Assembly (NCBI GenBank): GCA_945926565.1
Contig: CAMELY010000043.1
Location: forward strand, 1-9,968
DNA: 9,968 nt
Reading direction: 5' to 3'
Origin: an uncultured Clostridia bacterium
Lineage (GTDB): Bacteria; Bacillota; Clostridia; Oscillospirales; Oscillospiraceae
The position numbers and the translations under genes are program-made. Below, in pieces: positions 1 through 7,225 of this stretch; positions within the stretch are counted from its first letter, which is position 1; each line of letters begins with the position of its first letter. The notes under the pieces were generated by a model that saw nothing but the letters and a program-made list of their open reading frames with translations, ran no database searches and was not told where the DNA came from.

Positions 1-645
1 GAGCGGTGTACCGGCTGCGGCAGCTGCGTCCTCGTCTGTCCGGCTCAGGTGCGGCGGATCTGTGGGAAACGCTATACGCCGGAAGAACTGGCAGCCCTGC
101 TGCTGAAGGACCGGGAGATTTTGACCGCCTTAGGGGGCGGAGTGACCTTCTCCGGCGGAGAGCCCACTGCGCAGAGCGCATTTTTGACTGCGGTACTGGA
201 TTTGCTGCCGGGCATGCACAGAGCCATCGAGACAAGCGGCTATTGCCAGAGCGACCGGTTTCAGGCGGTTCTGGATCGGGCGGACTATATCTTCATGGAC
301 ATCAAGCTGGTAAATTGTGACAAGCACCGGTTCTATACCGGCGTGGACAACAATCTGATTTTGCAAAACCTGGAGCGGGTCAAGGGGTGCGGCAAGCCTT
401 TCTGTATCCGTGTGCCTCTGATTCCGGGGGTGAACGACGACAGAGAAAATCTGGAGCAGACGGCGGCGCTGCTGGTGGACTGTCCTTCCCTGGAGCGGGT
501 GGAGCTGCTGCCCTATCACCGGACGGCGGGCGCCAAATATTCCATGGTCGGACGGGCGTATCAGCCTGGCTTTGATCAGACACAGGAGCCCAGGACGGAC
601 CGGGAGCCGTTTGAACGGCGGGGAATCCCATGCGTTATTTTGTAG
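1..645 (+). CDS. Glycyl-radical-enzyme activating enzyme 1 (radical SAM, ferredoxin-cluster type), 5'-truncated
   Basis: Radical SAM activase that uses a 4Fe-4S cluster and S-adenosylmethionine to install the glycyl radical on a partner GRE, most likely the one encoded 16 bases downstream. The frame is open from base 1, so the gene starts upstream; 214 codons are visible before TAG at 643-645. Usual family length is about 260-310 aa, so the N-terminal part with the radical SAM CxxxCxxC is outside the window. Seen directly: a ferredoxin-like four-Cys motif CTGCGSCVLVCP (bases 7-42), the GGE motif of SAM binding (GGGVTFSGGEP, about bases 136-165), the strand motif FMDIKL near base 295, the SAM-binding stretch IRVPLIPGVND (about 406-438) and LLPYHR (about 508-525). 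The four-Cys motif marks the GRE-activase type with extra Fe-S clusters, unlike the single-cluster PflA. An internal ATG at 49 would cut through this domain and is not the start. Family is secure; the exact partner is inferred from gene order. Confidence 0.93.
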   Translation, partial: ERCTGCGSCVLVCPAQVRRICGKRYTPEELAALLLKDREILTALGGGVTFSGGEPTAQSAFLTAVLDLLPGMHRAIETSGYCQSDRFQAVLDRADYIFMDIKLVNCDKHRFYTGVDNNLILQNLERVKGCGKPFCIRVPLIPGVNDDRENLEQTAALLVDCPSLERVELLPYHRTAGAKYSMVGRAYQPGFDQTQEPRTDREPFERRGIPCVIL

Positions 646-648
646 AAA

Positions 649-655
649 AGAGGTG
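649..655 (+). promoter_or_regulatory. Ribosome binding site of GRE 1
   Basis: AGAGGTG lies six bases before ATG 662. It decides the start of GRE 1: the frame stays open upstream to an ATG at 572, but that would overlap the activase gene by 74 bases and add 30 residues that fit no GRE N-terminus. Confidence 0.8.
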
Positions 656-661
656 AAAAGG

Positions 662-2725
662 ATGACAGAGCGCATCAAAATGCTGAAAGAGATGTTTATA
701 GAGCGGCGGGTGCAGAGAAAAGTGCGCCAGCCGGCCGTGGCCCCATACGCCTTGGCGGAACGCTGGTCCAAAGGGGGATACAGCGATCTCCAACGGGCCG
801 GGCTTCGACTGAAATGGGTGTTGGAACAGGAGCGGCCGGTGGTTTTTCCGGAGGAACGGATTGCCCTGGTGCGGACGGTGCCGGTACTTCCGGAGCTGTT
901 TACGAAAAAGGAGTGGGAGAAGATCCGAGCGCGCAGATATATCCATGAGCAGGGAAAGGTGTGCAATGTGACGCCGGACTATCGCCTGCTTTTGAATAGG
1001 GGATTTGACGCGGTGCTCCGGGAGCTGGAGGAGCGGCAGGGCGCTCTGCCGCCGGAAGGAGAGCAGCACGGCTATCTCCAGGTGCTGCGGGAGACGCTGG
1101 AGACGGTCCAGGCCTTTGCCGACCGGTACCGCCAGGAGGCGGAACGGGTGGGAAATAAGACGGTGGCACAGACCTTTTCCAGAGTTCCCCGGCAGCCGCC
1201 CCGGAGCTTTTTGGAGGCGCTGCAATTTCTGCGCCTGCTCCACTATTGCCTCTGGGCCAGCTTCCAGTATCACAACACGCTGGGCAGGTTTGACCAGTAT
1301 CTTTGGCCCTATCTCCGTCGGGACCTGGAAAAGGGTATGACCGAACAGGAGGCGCTGGAGCTGGTAGAGGAGTTTTTCCTCACCTGCAACCGGGACTCTG
1401 ATCTGTACCTCGGAATGCAGCAGGGGGACAATGGACAGAGCCTTGTGCTGGGGGGACGGAATCCGGACGGAACAGACAGCTATAACCTGCTCTCTGACCT
1501 TTGCCTCACAGCCTGCGGTGAGCTGCGGCTGATCGATCCCAAAATCAATCTGCGGGTGCACCGGGGCACCCCGGTTTCCACCCTGGAAAAGGGAACCCGG
1601 CTGACCAAGCTGGGACTTGGCTTTCCCCAGTATGCCAACGACGATGTGATTATTCCTTGCCTGCTGCATTGGGGGTATGAGGAGGCGGACGCCTTCAACT
1701 ACAGCGTGGCCGCCTGCTGGGAGCTCATCATCCCCGGAAGGGGAATGGATATTCCCAACATCGACGCCCTCTCCTTTCCCAAGGTGGTCCTGGACTGTCT
1801 GCCGGATATGGAGCAATGCACCGCCTTTTCCCAGGCGATGGAGCTGGTGCGGGATGGCATCCGCCGGGAGACGGAGCGCATGATTGGCCGCATCGGGCCG
1901 GTCTACATGGAGCCTGCGCCGTTTTTAAGCCTGATGATGGAGGGCTGTGTGCAACGGGGAGCGGATATTTCTCTGGGCGGCCGGTACAACAACTACGGCT
2001 TTCATGGGGCGGGGCTGGCAACGGCGGTGGACTCCCTGGCGGCCATCCGGCGCTGCGTATTCGAGGAAAAGAGAATGACTGTCCCTCGGCTGGAGGAGAT
2101 GCTGAAAGAGAACTTTCAGGGGTACGAGCGGGAACTGGTAAAGCTGCGCTGCTCGGAAGAGAAGATGGGCAACGACCTGGACGAAGTGGACGAAATCGGC
2201 GTACAGCTGCTGGACTGGTTTGCCGATGCGCTGGAGGGAAAGAGAAATTCCCGGGGCGGCATATTCCGGCCGGGGACAGGGTCTGCCATGTATTACCTCT
2301 GGTACGGCGATCAGCTGGGCGCTACGCCGGACGGACGGCGGGCGGGGGAGGGGCTGCCCTGCAATTACTCTCCCAGCCTGTTCGTGCGCACGAGAGGCCC
2401 TATCTCTGTGTTCAAGAGCTTTGCAAAGCCGCACCTGGAGCGGGTGGCCAACGGCGGTCCGCTGACGATAGAGCTGCACGACTCGGTGTTTCGCTCTGAG
2501 GAGAGCATTCGAAAGGTGGCTGGACTGATTCAGACCTATCTGCGTCTGGGCGGGCATCAGCTCCAGATCAACGCGGTCAACCGGGAGGTGCTGCAGGATG
2601 CCAAGGAGCATCCGGAGCATCACAAAAACCTGATTGTCCGCGTCTGGGGCTGGAGCGGCTATTTCGTCGAACTGGAGGAGGCCTATCAGGATCATATCAT
2701 CCGCCGGGCGGAGATGCTCCTTTGA
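662..2725 (+). CDS. Glycyl radical enzyme 1, PFL-like fold, C-x-E eliminase/decarboxylase class, substrate unknown
   Basis: Oxygen-sensitive radical enzyme of the pyruvate formate-lyase superfamily, 687 aa, which is short for the family (usually about 750-850). The PFL-like barrel covers roughly residues 10-530. The thiyl-radical Cys is C352 in VAACWELIIPG, followed by E354; Cys-x-Glu is the arrangement in GRE dehydratases, lyases and arylacetate decarboxylases, whereas true PFL has adjacent cysteines. The glycyl-radical domain begins near GATPDGRR (553) and holds the radical site at G663 in VRVWGWSGYF, 24 residues from the C-terminus. The usual motif is RVxGY; here Trp662 precedes and Trp664 follows the glycine. 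A typical lead-in, QLQINAVNREVLQDA, is intact, so the gene looks functional. It sits between two activase genes, 16 bases after the first. Automated annotation would probably say formate acetyltransferase, which the active site argues against. The reaction is unknown; dehydration or C-O cleavage of a polyol or sugar fits the neighbours (inference). Confidence 0.93.
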   Translation: MTERIKMLKEMFIERRVQRKVRQPAVAPYALAERWSKGGYSDLQRAGLRLKWVLEQERPVVFPEERIALVRTVPVLPELFTKKEWEKIRARRYIHEQGKVCNVTPDYRLLLNRGFDAVLRELEERQGALPPEGEQHGYLQVLRETLETVQAFADRYRQEAERVGNKTVAQTFSRVPRQPPRSFLEALQFLRLLHYCLWASFQYHNTLGRFDQYLWPYLRRDLEKGMTEQEALELVEEFFLTCNRDSDLYLGMQQGDNGQSLVLGGRNPDGTDSYNLLSDLCLTACGELRLIDPKINLRVHRGTPVSTLEKGTRLTKLGLGFPQYANDDVIIPCLLHWGYEEADAFNYSVAACWELIIPGRGMDIPNIDALSFPKVVLDCLPDMEQCTAFSQAMELVRDGIRRETERMIGRIGPVYMEPAPFLSLMMEGCVQRGADISLGGRYNNYGFHGAGLATAVDSLAAIRRCVFEEKRMTVPRLEEMLKENFQGYERELVKLRCSEEKMGNDLDEVDEIGVQLLDWFADALEGKRNSRGGIFRPGTGSAMYYLWYGDQLGATPDGRRAGEGLPCNYSPSLFVRTRGPISVFKSFAKPHLERVANGGPLTIELHDSVFRSEESIRKVAGLIQTYLRLGGHQLQINAVNREVLQDAKEHPEHHKNLIVRVWGWSGYFVELEEAYQDHIIRRAEMLL

Positions 2726-2741
2726 GTGAGAGCGAGAAAAA

Positions 2742-2747
2742 GGGGAG
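2742..2747 (+). promoter_or_regulatory. Ribosome binding site deciding the activase 2 start
   Basis: GGGGAG abuts an ATG at 2748 (no spacing) but lies six bases before the in-frame ATG at 2754. Normal spacing favours 2754. The resulting N-terminus, MELSVFQKGFNFSQDGPG, fits the usual short lead to the DGPG motif of these activases. Confidence 0.65.
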
Positions 2748-2753
2748 ATGAAA

Positions 2754-3482
2754 ATGGAACTGAGCGTCTTTCAGAAGGGCTTCAATTTTTCTCAGGACGG
2801 GCCGGGAAACCGGCTGGTCTATCACCTGCAGGGCTGCAATCTGCGCTGCCCCTGGTGCTCCAATCCGGAGGGACTGGCCTGCCGGGGCGGAACCCGGGTC
2901 TCGGTCTCAGAGCTGAAAGAAGAGGCGCTGCGCAGTGTGCCCATGTTTTTTGAACATGGCGGAGTTACCCTGACCGGCGGAGAGGTTACATTGCAGCTGG
3001 AGGGCGTGAAAGCACTGCTGACCGAGCTGAAACAGGCCGGAATCCACACGGCGATTGAGACCAACGGCCTGTCTCCCAGGCTGAAGGAACTGCTGCCCCT
3101 GGTGGATTATCTGATGATCGACTGCAAGCATTATGATCCGGAACGCCACCGGTCGGTGACAGGACTGGCAAACGATATCCTGTTTGAGAATATCCGTTTG
3201 GCTGTGACGCAGAACAAGGCGCCTGCGGTCCGCATCCCGCTGATCGGCGGCTTTAATGCCTCTGCTGAGGATGCGGAACAATTTGCCCGGCTGTTTCTCC
3301 GGCTTGGTCTGAGAGAAAGCGGGACGGTGGAGCTGCTTCCCTACCATGAGTATGGGCGGGATAAGTATAAGGCTCTGGGCATGACCTATACCATGACAGA
3401 GCAGGCGAAGGTCTCTCCTGAGACCGTGGCGGAGATGACCCGGATTTTGCAGTCCCATGGACTCCGGGTGATTCGCTCCTGA
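2754..3482 (+). CDS. Glycyl-radical-enzyme activating enzyme 2 (compact, single-cluster PflA-like architecture)
   Basis: Radical SAM GRE activase of 242 aa, close to the length of pyruvate formate-lyase activase. Seen in order: DGPG (15-18), radical SAM cysteines C28, C32 and C35 in GCNLRCPWCSNPEG, the SAM-binding GGE at 75-77 in GGVTLTGGEVTLQ, MIDCKHYD in mid protein, IRIPLIGGFN-type strand (here VRIPLIGGFNAS) and LLPYHEYGRDKY. Only about 40 residues separate C35 from GGE and they contain a single Cys (C43), so the ferredoxin-like insert with extra 4Fe-4S clusters, seen in activase 1, is absent. The usual Pro after GGE is Val78. It lies 28 bases after GRE 1 and 24 bases before GRE 2, and its likely client is GRE 2, although cross-activation of GRE 1 is possible. 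Start chosen at 2754 rather than 2748 on ribosome-site spacing. Family call is secure; client is inferred. Confidence 0.94.
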   Translation: MELSVFQKGFNFSQDGPGNRLVYHLQGCNLRCPWCSNPEGLACRGGTRVSVSELKEEALRSVPMFFEHGGVTLTGGEVTLQLEGVKALLTELKQAGIHTAIETNGLSPRLKELLPLVDYLMIDCKHYDPERHRSVTGLANDILFENIRLAVTQNKAPAVRIPLIGGFNASAEDAEQFARLFLRLGLRESGTVELLPYHEYGRDKYKALGMTYTMTEQAKVSPETVAEMTRILQSHGLRVIRS

Positions 3483-3493
3483 ACAAAAAGGAT

Positions 3494-3500
3494 AAGGAGG
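3494..3500 (+). promoter_or_regulatory. Ribosome binding site deciding the GRE 2 start
   Basis: AAGGAGG directly touches an ATG at 3501 but is six bases from the in-frame ATG at 3507. Spacing favours 3507, shortening the protein by two residues (Met-Thr). Confidence 0.7.
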
Positions 3501-3506
3501 ATGACC

Positions 3507-5882
3507 ATGGAATTATTTGAGCTGCTGACCCCTGCGGAATTGGGCCGTATGGCGGAGGAACTGTTTCAGGAGGAGCGACAGACCAAAAAAGTCCTCAACG
3601 GATGGTTCCTCTCCCGAGAGATTGCGGCTGACGCCTCCGAGGGAAAAGAGCTGGACCCGGAGACAAAGGCGGCCACAGAGCTGGAGGCGGTAATTGACCG
3701 TCTGCCTCTGGAGATCAGTGAGCACGCTGTTTTTGCCGGCACGCAACGGGATGCCTTTGCTGCCAGCTATGCCCTGATCAACCCGGCCTTTCAGGTGGAA
3801 AAATTTCAGGGCTACTGTGATCCCCTGGAGGTATACGACTACGCCACGCCCTGCGGCGATGTGACGAAGGAACGGATTGAAGCGATGCGCGGCCGGGCGG
3901 CTCAATCTGACTATGTGCAGAAGCTGAGCGGGGTCTATGAGCGCTGCAAAGAATATACGGGAGAGGTGGCCTTTTTTGTCGAGCAGGTCACGGGACATCT
4001 GATCCCCGATTTCCGCAGAGCGCTGCGGGAGGGCGTGTCCGGCCTGCGGACAGAGATCGGACGCAGGCTGGCGCAGGACGCCGGGCTGGACGAAGAACAG
4101 CGGGTAACGCTGAAGGCGATGGATCGAACCTTGTCCTGCGCGGTGCGTCTGGCCCGGCGATACGCCCGGCTGGCGGAAGAACAGGCGAAAACAGCGGCAG
4201 CCGGGCGGCGGCAGCAGTTGGAGCTGATGGCCCGGACGCTGGGCCAGGTGCCCGAGTACGGGGCCCGCAGCCTCTATGAGGCGATGCAGTCCTATCTGCT
4301 GCTGTGGCAGGTCATGTGTCTGGAGCAGGCACCCAATCCCTTTGCGTTTTCTGTCGGCAACGCGGACCGGATCTTTGCGCCCTACTTTGAGGCAGATGGA
4401 CTGTCCCGTCAGGAGGCGGCCGCCCTGTTTCGCCACTTCCTGGTCTTTTACAATGTGGGTGAGCGGAGCTGGGCGATCTCCCAAAATGTGCTGATTTCCG
4501 GACGGGATACCGAGGGCAATGATCTGACCAACGAACTGACCTATGCGATTCTAGACGCTTACTATGAGATGAACCTGCCGCAGCCCATTCTTTCGGTCAA
4601 GCTCCACCGGAATACCCCGCAGCGGCTCTATGAGGAGCTGGGCAGATTCTTCTTTACGCCCGGCTGCCTGACGCCGTCCATTTTTAACGACGATTCCCTC
4701 TTTGAGACACTGGCGGAAAACGGCGTGGAGCGCGCCGACCTGCCGGATTACGCGGTGGCCGGCTGTCAGGAACCGCTGATTATGGGAAAGGATAACGCCA
4801 ATACCACCAACTCCTGGCTGAACCTGGGCAAAATTCTGGAGCTGACCTTGACCGGAGGCAGGTCCCTGCTGACAGGAAAGCCCATCGGCCCTCAGAGCCG
4901 GGAGAGGCCGGAAACCCTCCTCCCCAATCTCCGGGAGCGCTTTTATCAGCGGCTGGATTGGTTTGCGCGGGAGATGGAGCGGGCAGCCAACGGAGCTACG
5001 GAGGCTCTGTCCTGCCTGAGGGTGCCCTTCCTGTCCTGCTTTATGGGCGGAATCGAGACTGCGGTGGACTGTCGGGATACGTCCCGGCAGGGTACCAAGT
5101 ATAACGGCTCCGGCTGCCTGATCCACGGACTCTCCATTGTTTCGGATTCTTTTGTGGCGGTGGATCACCTGCTGAGAGAGCGTCCGGAGGATGCGCAGCG
5201 GCTGCTCCCCGCTCTGGAGCACAACTTTGAAGGCTATGAAGACCTGCGCGAATTTCTCAAAAACTGTCCCAAATACGGGAACAACATCCCTGAGGCGGAT
5301 CAGTCCGCAATAGAGGTGGCTAACCGGGTTTCCCAAATGGTACGGGGGCTGAAAAACAACTGGGGCAATCCCTTCCGGCCGGACTGGTCCTCTCCCTCCA
5401 CCCACCTGCTCTACGGATATTGGGTGGGGGCGACTCCGGACAGCCGTCCTGCCAGGGAGATGCTGGGTTACGGTGTGGATCCCCTCTTCGGAGAGGCCAG
5501 CGGCGGACTGGGCTTTCGCACTCTCTCTGCCCTGAAGCTGCCCTATGAGCAGTTCAACGGCGGCGTCGCATCCCACTTCGGTGTGGACCCACACTACTTC
5601 ACTGCCCCCACAATGGAGGAAAAGGGCGTGCAGTTCTATCAGCGCATCATCAGACCGCTGTTTTTCAATCCTGCTCACAAGGGACGGGACCCCTTCTACC
5701 TCTATGTCAATGTCACTACTCCGGAGATCCTGAGAAAGGTGCTGGAGAACCCCAAGAAATACGCGCCGAGCGGGGTATACATTGTCCGCATTCACGGTAC
5801 CTTTGTCAACTTCCTGGATCTGTCTCCGGCCATTCAGCAGGACATCATCAAGCGGCTGGATATGGGCGCACCCCGGTGCTGA
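3507..5882 (+). CDS. Glycyl radical enzyme 2, divergent PFL-like, C-x-E class, substrate unknown
   Basis: Second and clearly divergent GRE, 791 aa, of ordinary family length. The PFL-like domain runs from about residue 20 to 620 and the glycyl-radical domain begins near GATPDSRPA (641). The thiyl Cys is C420 in AGCQEPLIMGKDNANTT, with E422 and P423: this GCxEP pattern is that of eliminase-type GREs (choline lyase, glycerol dehydratase, hydroxyproline dehydratase all use GCxE). The radical glycine is G764 in VRIHGTFVNFLDLS, 27 residues from the end; the normal RVxGY is changed to RIHGT, so the residue after Gly is Thr. Upstream, FYLYVNVTTPEILRKVLENP replaces the common QFN-type lead. All key catalytic positions are present and the frame is intact, so I read these as subfamily features, not decay. 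It starts 24 bases after activase 2 and ends 12 bases before a sugar kinase, tying it to carbohydrate metabolism. Substrate unknown; a phosphorylated or free polyol, anhydrosugar or deoxysugar precursor is the best guess. Confidence 0.92.
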   Translation: MELFELLTPAELGRMAEELFQEERQTKKVLNGWFLSREIAADASEGKELDPETKAATELEAVIDRLPLEISEHAVFAGTQRDAFAASYALINPAFQVEKFQGYCDPLEVYDYATPCGDVTKERIEAMRGRAAQSDYVQKLSGVYERCKEYTGEVAFFVEQVTGHLIPDFRRALREGVSGLRTEIGRRLAQDAGLDEEQRVTLKAMDRTLSCAVRLARRYARLAEEQAKTAAAGRRQQLELMARTLGQVPEYGARSLYEAMQSYLLLWQVMCLEQAPNPFAFSVGNADRIFAPYFEADGLSRQEAAALFRHFLVFYNVGERSWAISQNVLISGRDTEGNDLTNELTYAILDAYYEMNLPQPILSVKLHRNTPQRLYEELGRFFFTPGCLTPSIFNDDSLFETLAENGVERADLPDYAVAGCQEPLIMGKDNANTTNSWLNLGKILELTLTGGRSLLTGKPIGPQSRERPETLLPNLRERFYQRLDWFAREMERAANGATEALSCLRVPFLSCFMGGIETAVDCRDTSRQGTKYNGSGCLIHGLSIVSDSFVAVDHLLRERPEDAQRLLPALEHNFEGYEDLREFLKNCPKYGNNIPEADQSAIEVANRVSQMVRGLKNNWGNPFRPDWSSPSTHLLYGYWVGATPDSRPAREMLGYGVDPLFGEASGGLGFRTLSALKLPYEQFNGGVASHFGVDPHYFTAPTMEEKGVQFYQRIIRPLFFNPAHKGRDPFYLYVNVTTPEILRKVLENPKKYAPSGVYIVRIHGTFVNFLDLSPAIQQDIIKRLDMGAPRC

Positions 5883-5886
5883 GGAG
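5881..5886 (+). promoter_or_regulatory. Ribosome binding site of FGGY kinase overlapping the GRE 2 stop
   Basis: GAGGAG overlaps the last two bases of the GRE 2 stop (TGA, 5880-5882) and lies eight bases before ATG 5895. This arrangement suggests translational coupling of GRE 2 and the kinase. Confidence 0.6.
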
Positions 5887-5894
5887 TCATCCGC

Positions 5895-7205
5895 ATGAGA
5901 GCGATTGGAATTGATATCGGGACGACCACGGTCAGCGCAGTTGTCCTGGAGGAAAACGGACGGGTGGAGACAATGGAGGTGCGGGAGAACGGCGCCTTCC
6001 TCCCCAGCCCGCGACCTTGGGAGCGCATTCAGGATCCGGCCCGGCTGTTGCTCCTGGCGGAGGAGTTGACGGAACAGCTTCTGGCGCGGTATCCGGATGT
6101 TTCAGGCATCGGCGTCACCGGACAGCAGCATGGAATCCTCTATCTGGACGGCAGGGGAGAGTCGGTCAGTCCGCTGTATACCTGGCAGGACGGCAGAGGC
6201 GGCCGGCGCTATCGGGGCGAGGAGAGCTATGCCGACTGGATTCGGAGGGAAACCGGCTGTGAGGTGTCGCCGGGCTATGGCCTGGTCACCCATTTCTGGC
6301 TGGCCCAAAACGGACAGATCCCGGAGCGTGCCGCAATCCTGTGCACCATCTGCGACTATGTGGCGATGAAGCTCTGCGGCCGGAGTGCGCCGGCGCTGGA
6401 CGCCAGTCATGCGGCCGCGCTGGGCCTGTATGACCTGTCGGAGAACTGCTTTTCGCAAAAAGCCATGGAGCAGCTGGGCCTGGACCCATCCATCCTGCCG
6501 CCTGTGGCCCGCAGCCCAATTCTGGGGCTGTACAAAGGCAGATATCCGGTCAGCGTGGCCATCGGAGACAACCAGGCCAGCTTTATCGGAGCGACCGGCG
6601 GGAAGAGCAGAGGCGTATTGGTCAATGTGGGCACCGGCAGTCAGGTTTCGCTCTATACGCCGGATCTGCAGCGCTGTGAAGGGCTGGAGACCCGGCCCTT
6701 CCCCGGCGGCGGTTACCTGTTGGTGGGAGCCTCCCTCTGCGGCGGAAGAGCGTATGCTCTGCTGGAGCAGTTCTTCCGGCAAACAGTGGAGATGGTGACT
6801 GGGGAGCGGCCGGAGTGCTACGATGCCATGGCCCGTCTGCTGGAGCAGGGGGAGCCTGAAGAGCCGCTGCCCCGAATCTGTCCGACCTTTGCCGGGACCA
6901 GACGGGAGCCAGACCGGCGGGGATCCATCACCGGGCTCGACACCCGGAACTTTACGCCCCGGCATCTGATCTGGGCGATGCTCCGGGGGATGACGGACGA
7001 GCTTTTTGCAATGTATGCGTGTGTGCCGGAGGGTGAGCGGGCCCTGGCAGAGGGGTTCTGGGGCGGCGGAAACGGGCTGAGAAAAAATCCCCAGCTCTGC
7101 GGGCTGATGGAATCGCGCTTTGGCGCGTCCATGACCCTGTCCTCCGGACGGGAAGAAGCGGCATGCGGAGCGGCGCTGTTCCTGCTCCGCTGCCTGGAAC
7201 AGTGA
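5895..7205 (+). CDS. FGGY-family carbohydrate kinase, sedoheptulokinase-like
   Basis: ATP-dependent cytosolic sugar kinase of 436 aa with the two-domain actin-like fold of FGGY kinases. Seen: N-terminal phosphate-binding loop GIDIGTTTVSAVVL (residues 5-18); GVTGQQHGILYLDG (about 73-86) and SPLYTWQDGR (about 92-101), which resemble the sugar-binding region of sedoheptulokinases (SHPK type) more than xylulokinase or glycerol kinase; likely catalytic base D225 in AIGDNQASFIGA; phosphate loop VGTGSQVS with G246-S249; and C-terminal adenine-site glycines GGGNG (390-394) followed by LRKNPQLCG. Length is a little under human SHPK (about 478 aa). It starts 12 bases after GRE 2. Family precedent points to phosphorylation of the terminal hydroxyl of a ketose or polyol. 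Here the substrate could be the pathway input or the deoxy-ketose made by a GRE; which one is not readable from sequence. True sedoheptulose kinase activity is possible but the GRE context argues for another substrate. Confidence 0.88.
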   Translation: MRAIGIDIGTTTVSAVVLEENGRVETMEVRENGAFLPSPRPWERIQDPARLLLLAEELTEQLLARYPDVSGIGVTGQQHGILYLDGRGESVSPLYTWQDGRGGRRYRGEESYADWIRRETGCEVSPGYGLVTHFWLAQNGQIPERAAILCTICDYVAMKLCGRSAPALDASHAAALGLYDLSENCFSQKAMEQLGLDPSILPPVARSPILGLYKGRYPVSVAIGDNQASFIGATGGKSRGVLVNVGTGSQVSLYTPDLQRCEGLETRPFPGGGYLLVGASLCGGRAYALLEQFFRQTVEMVTGERPECYDAMARLLEQGEPEEPLPRICPTFAGTRREPDRRGSITGLDTRNFTPRHLIWAMLRGMTDELFAMYACVPEGERALAEGFWGGGNGLRKNPQLCGLMESRFGASMTLSSGREEAACGAALFLLRCLEQ

Positions 7206-7211
7206 AGGGAC

Positions 7212-7219
7212 AGGAGGTG
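7212..7219 (+). promoter_or_regulatory. Strong ribosome binding site deciding a TTG start
   Basis: AGGAGGTG is a near-perfect anti-Shine-Dalgarno match placed six bases before TTG 7226. It supports the TTG start of the PfkB kinase; the next in-frame ATG (codon 13) has no ribosome site and would remove the first beta strand. Confidence 0.8.
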
Positions 7220-7225
7220 TGAGCA

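Noticed and set aside
572..661. Upstream ATG extension of GRE 1, overlapping the activase 1 stop.
   Set aside because: It has no convincing ribosome site, overlaps the preceding gene by 74 bases, and ATG 662 has AGAGGTG at ideal spacing.
2726..2753. The longest intergenic gap, considered as a site for an internal promoter or terminator.
   Set aside because: It is a 28-base purine-rich stretch with no inverted repeat or T-run and no room for a promoter; it holds only the ribosome site of activase 2.
3507..3590. Possible microcompartment-targeting helix at the N-terminus of GRE 2 (residues about 5-25 look amphipathic).
   Set aside because: GREs commonly begin with helices, the protein has no long N-terminal extension, and no shell-protein gene is present in the window.
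4551..5795. Minus-strand open frame of about 414 codons inside GRE 2, and similar ones at 635-1816 and 6102-7226.
   Set aside because: All lie opposite strongly conserved coding sequence, lack family motifs, and follow the codon-phase pattern typical of shadow frames.
5895..7205. Xylulokinase or glycerol kinase assignment for the FGGY gene.
   Set aside because: The GQQHGILYLD and SPLYTWQDGR stretches and the short length look more like sedoheptulokinase-type members; a specific symbol would be over-reading.
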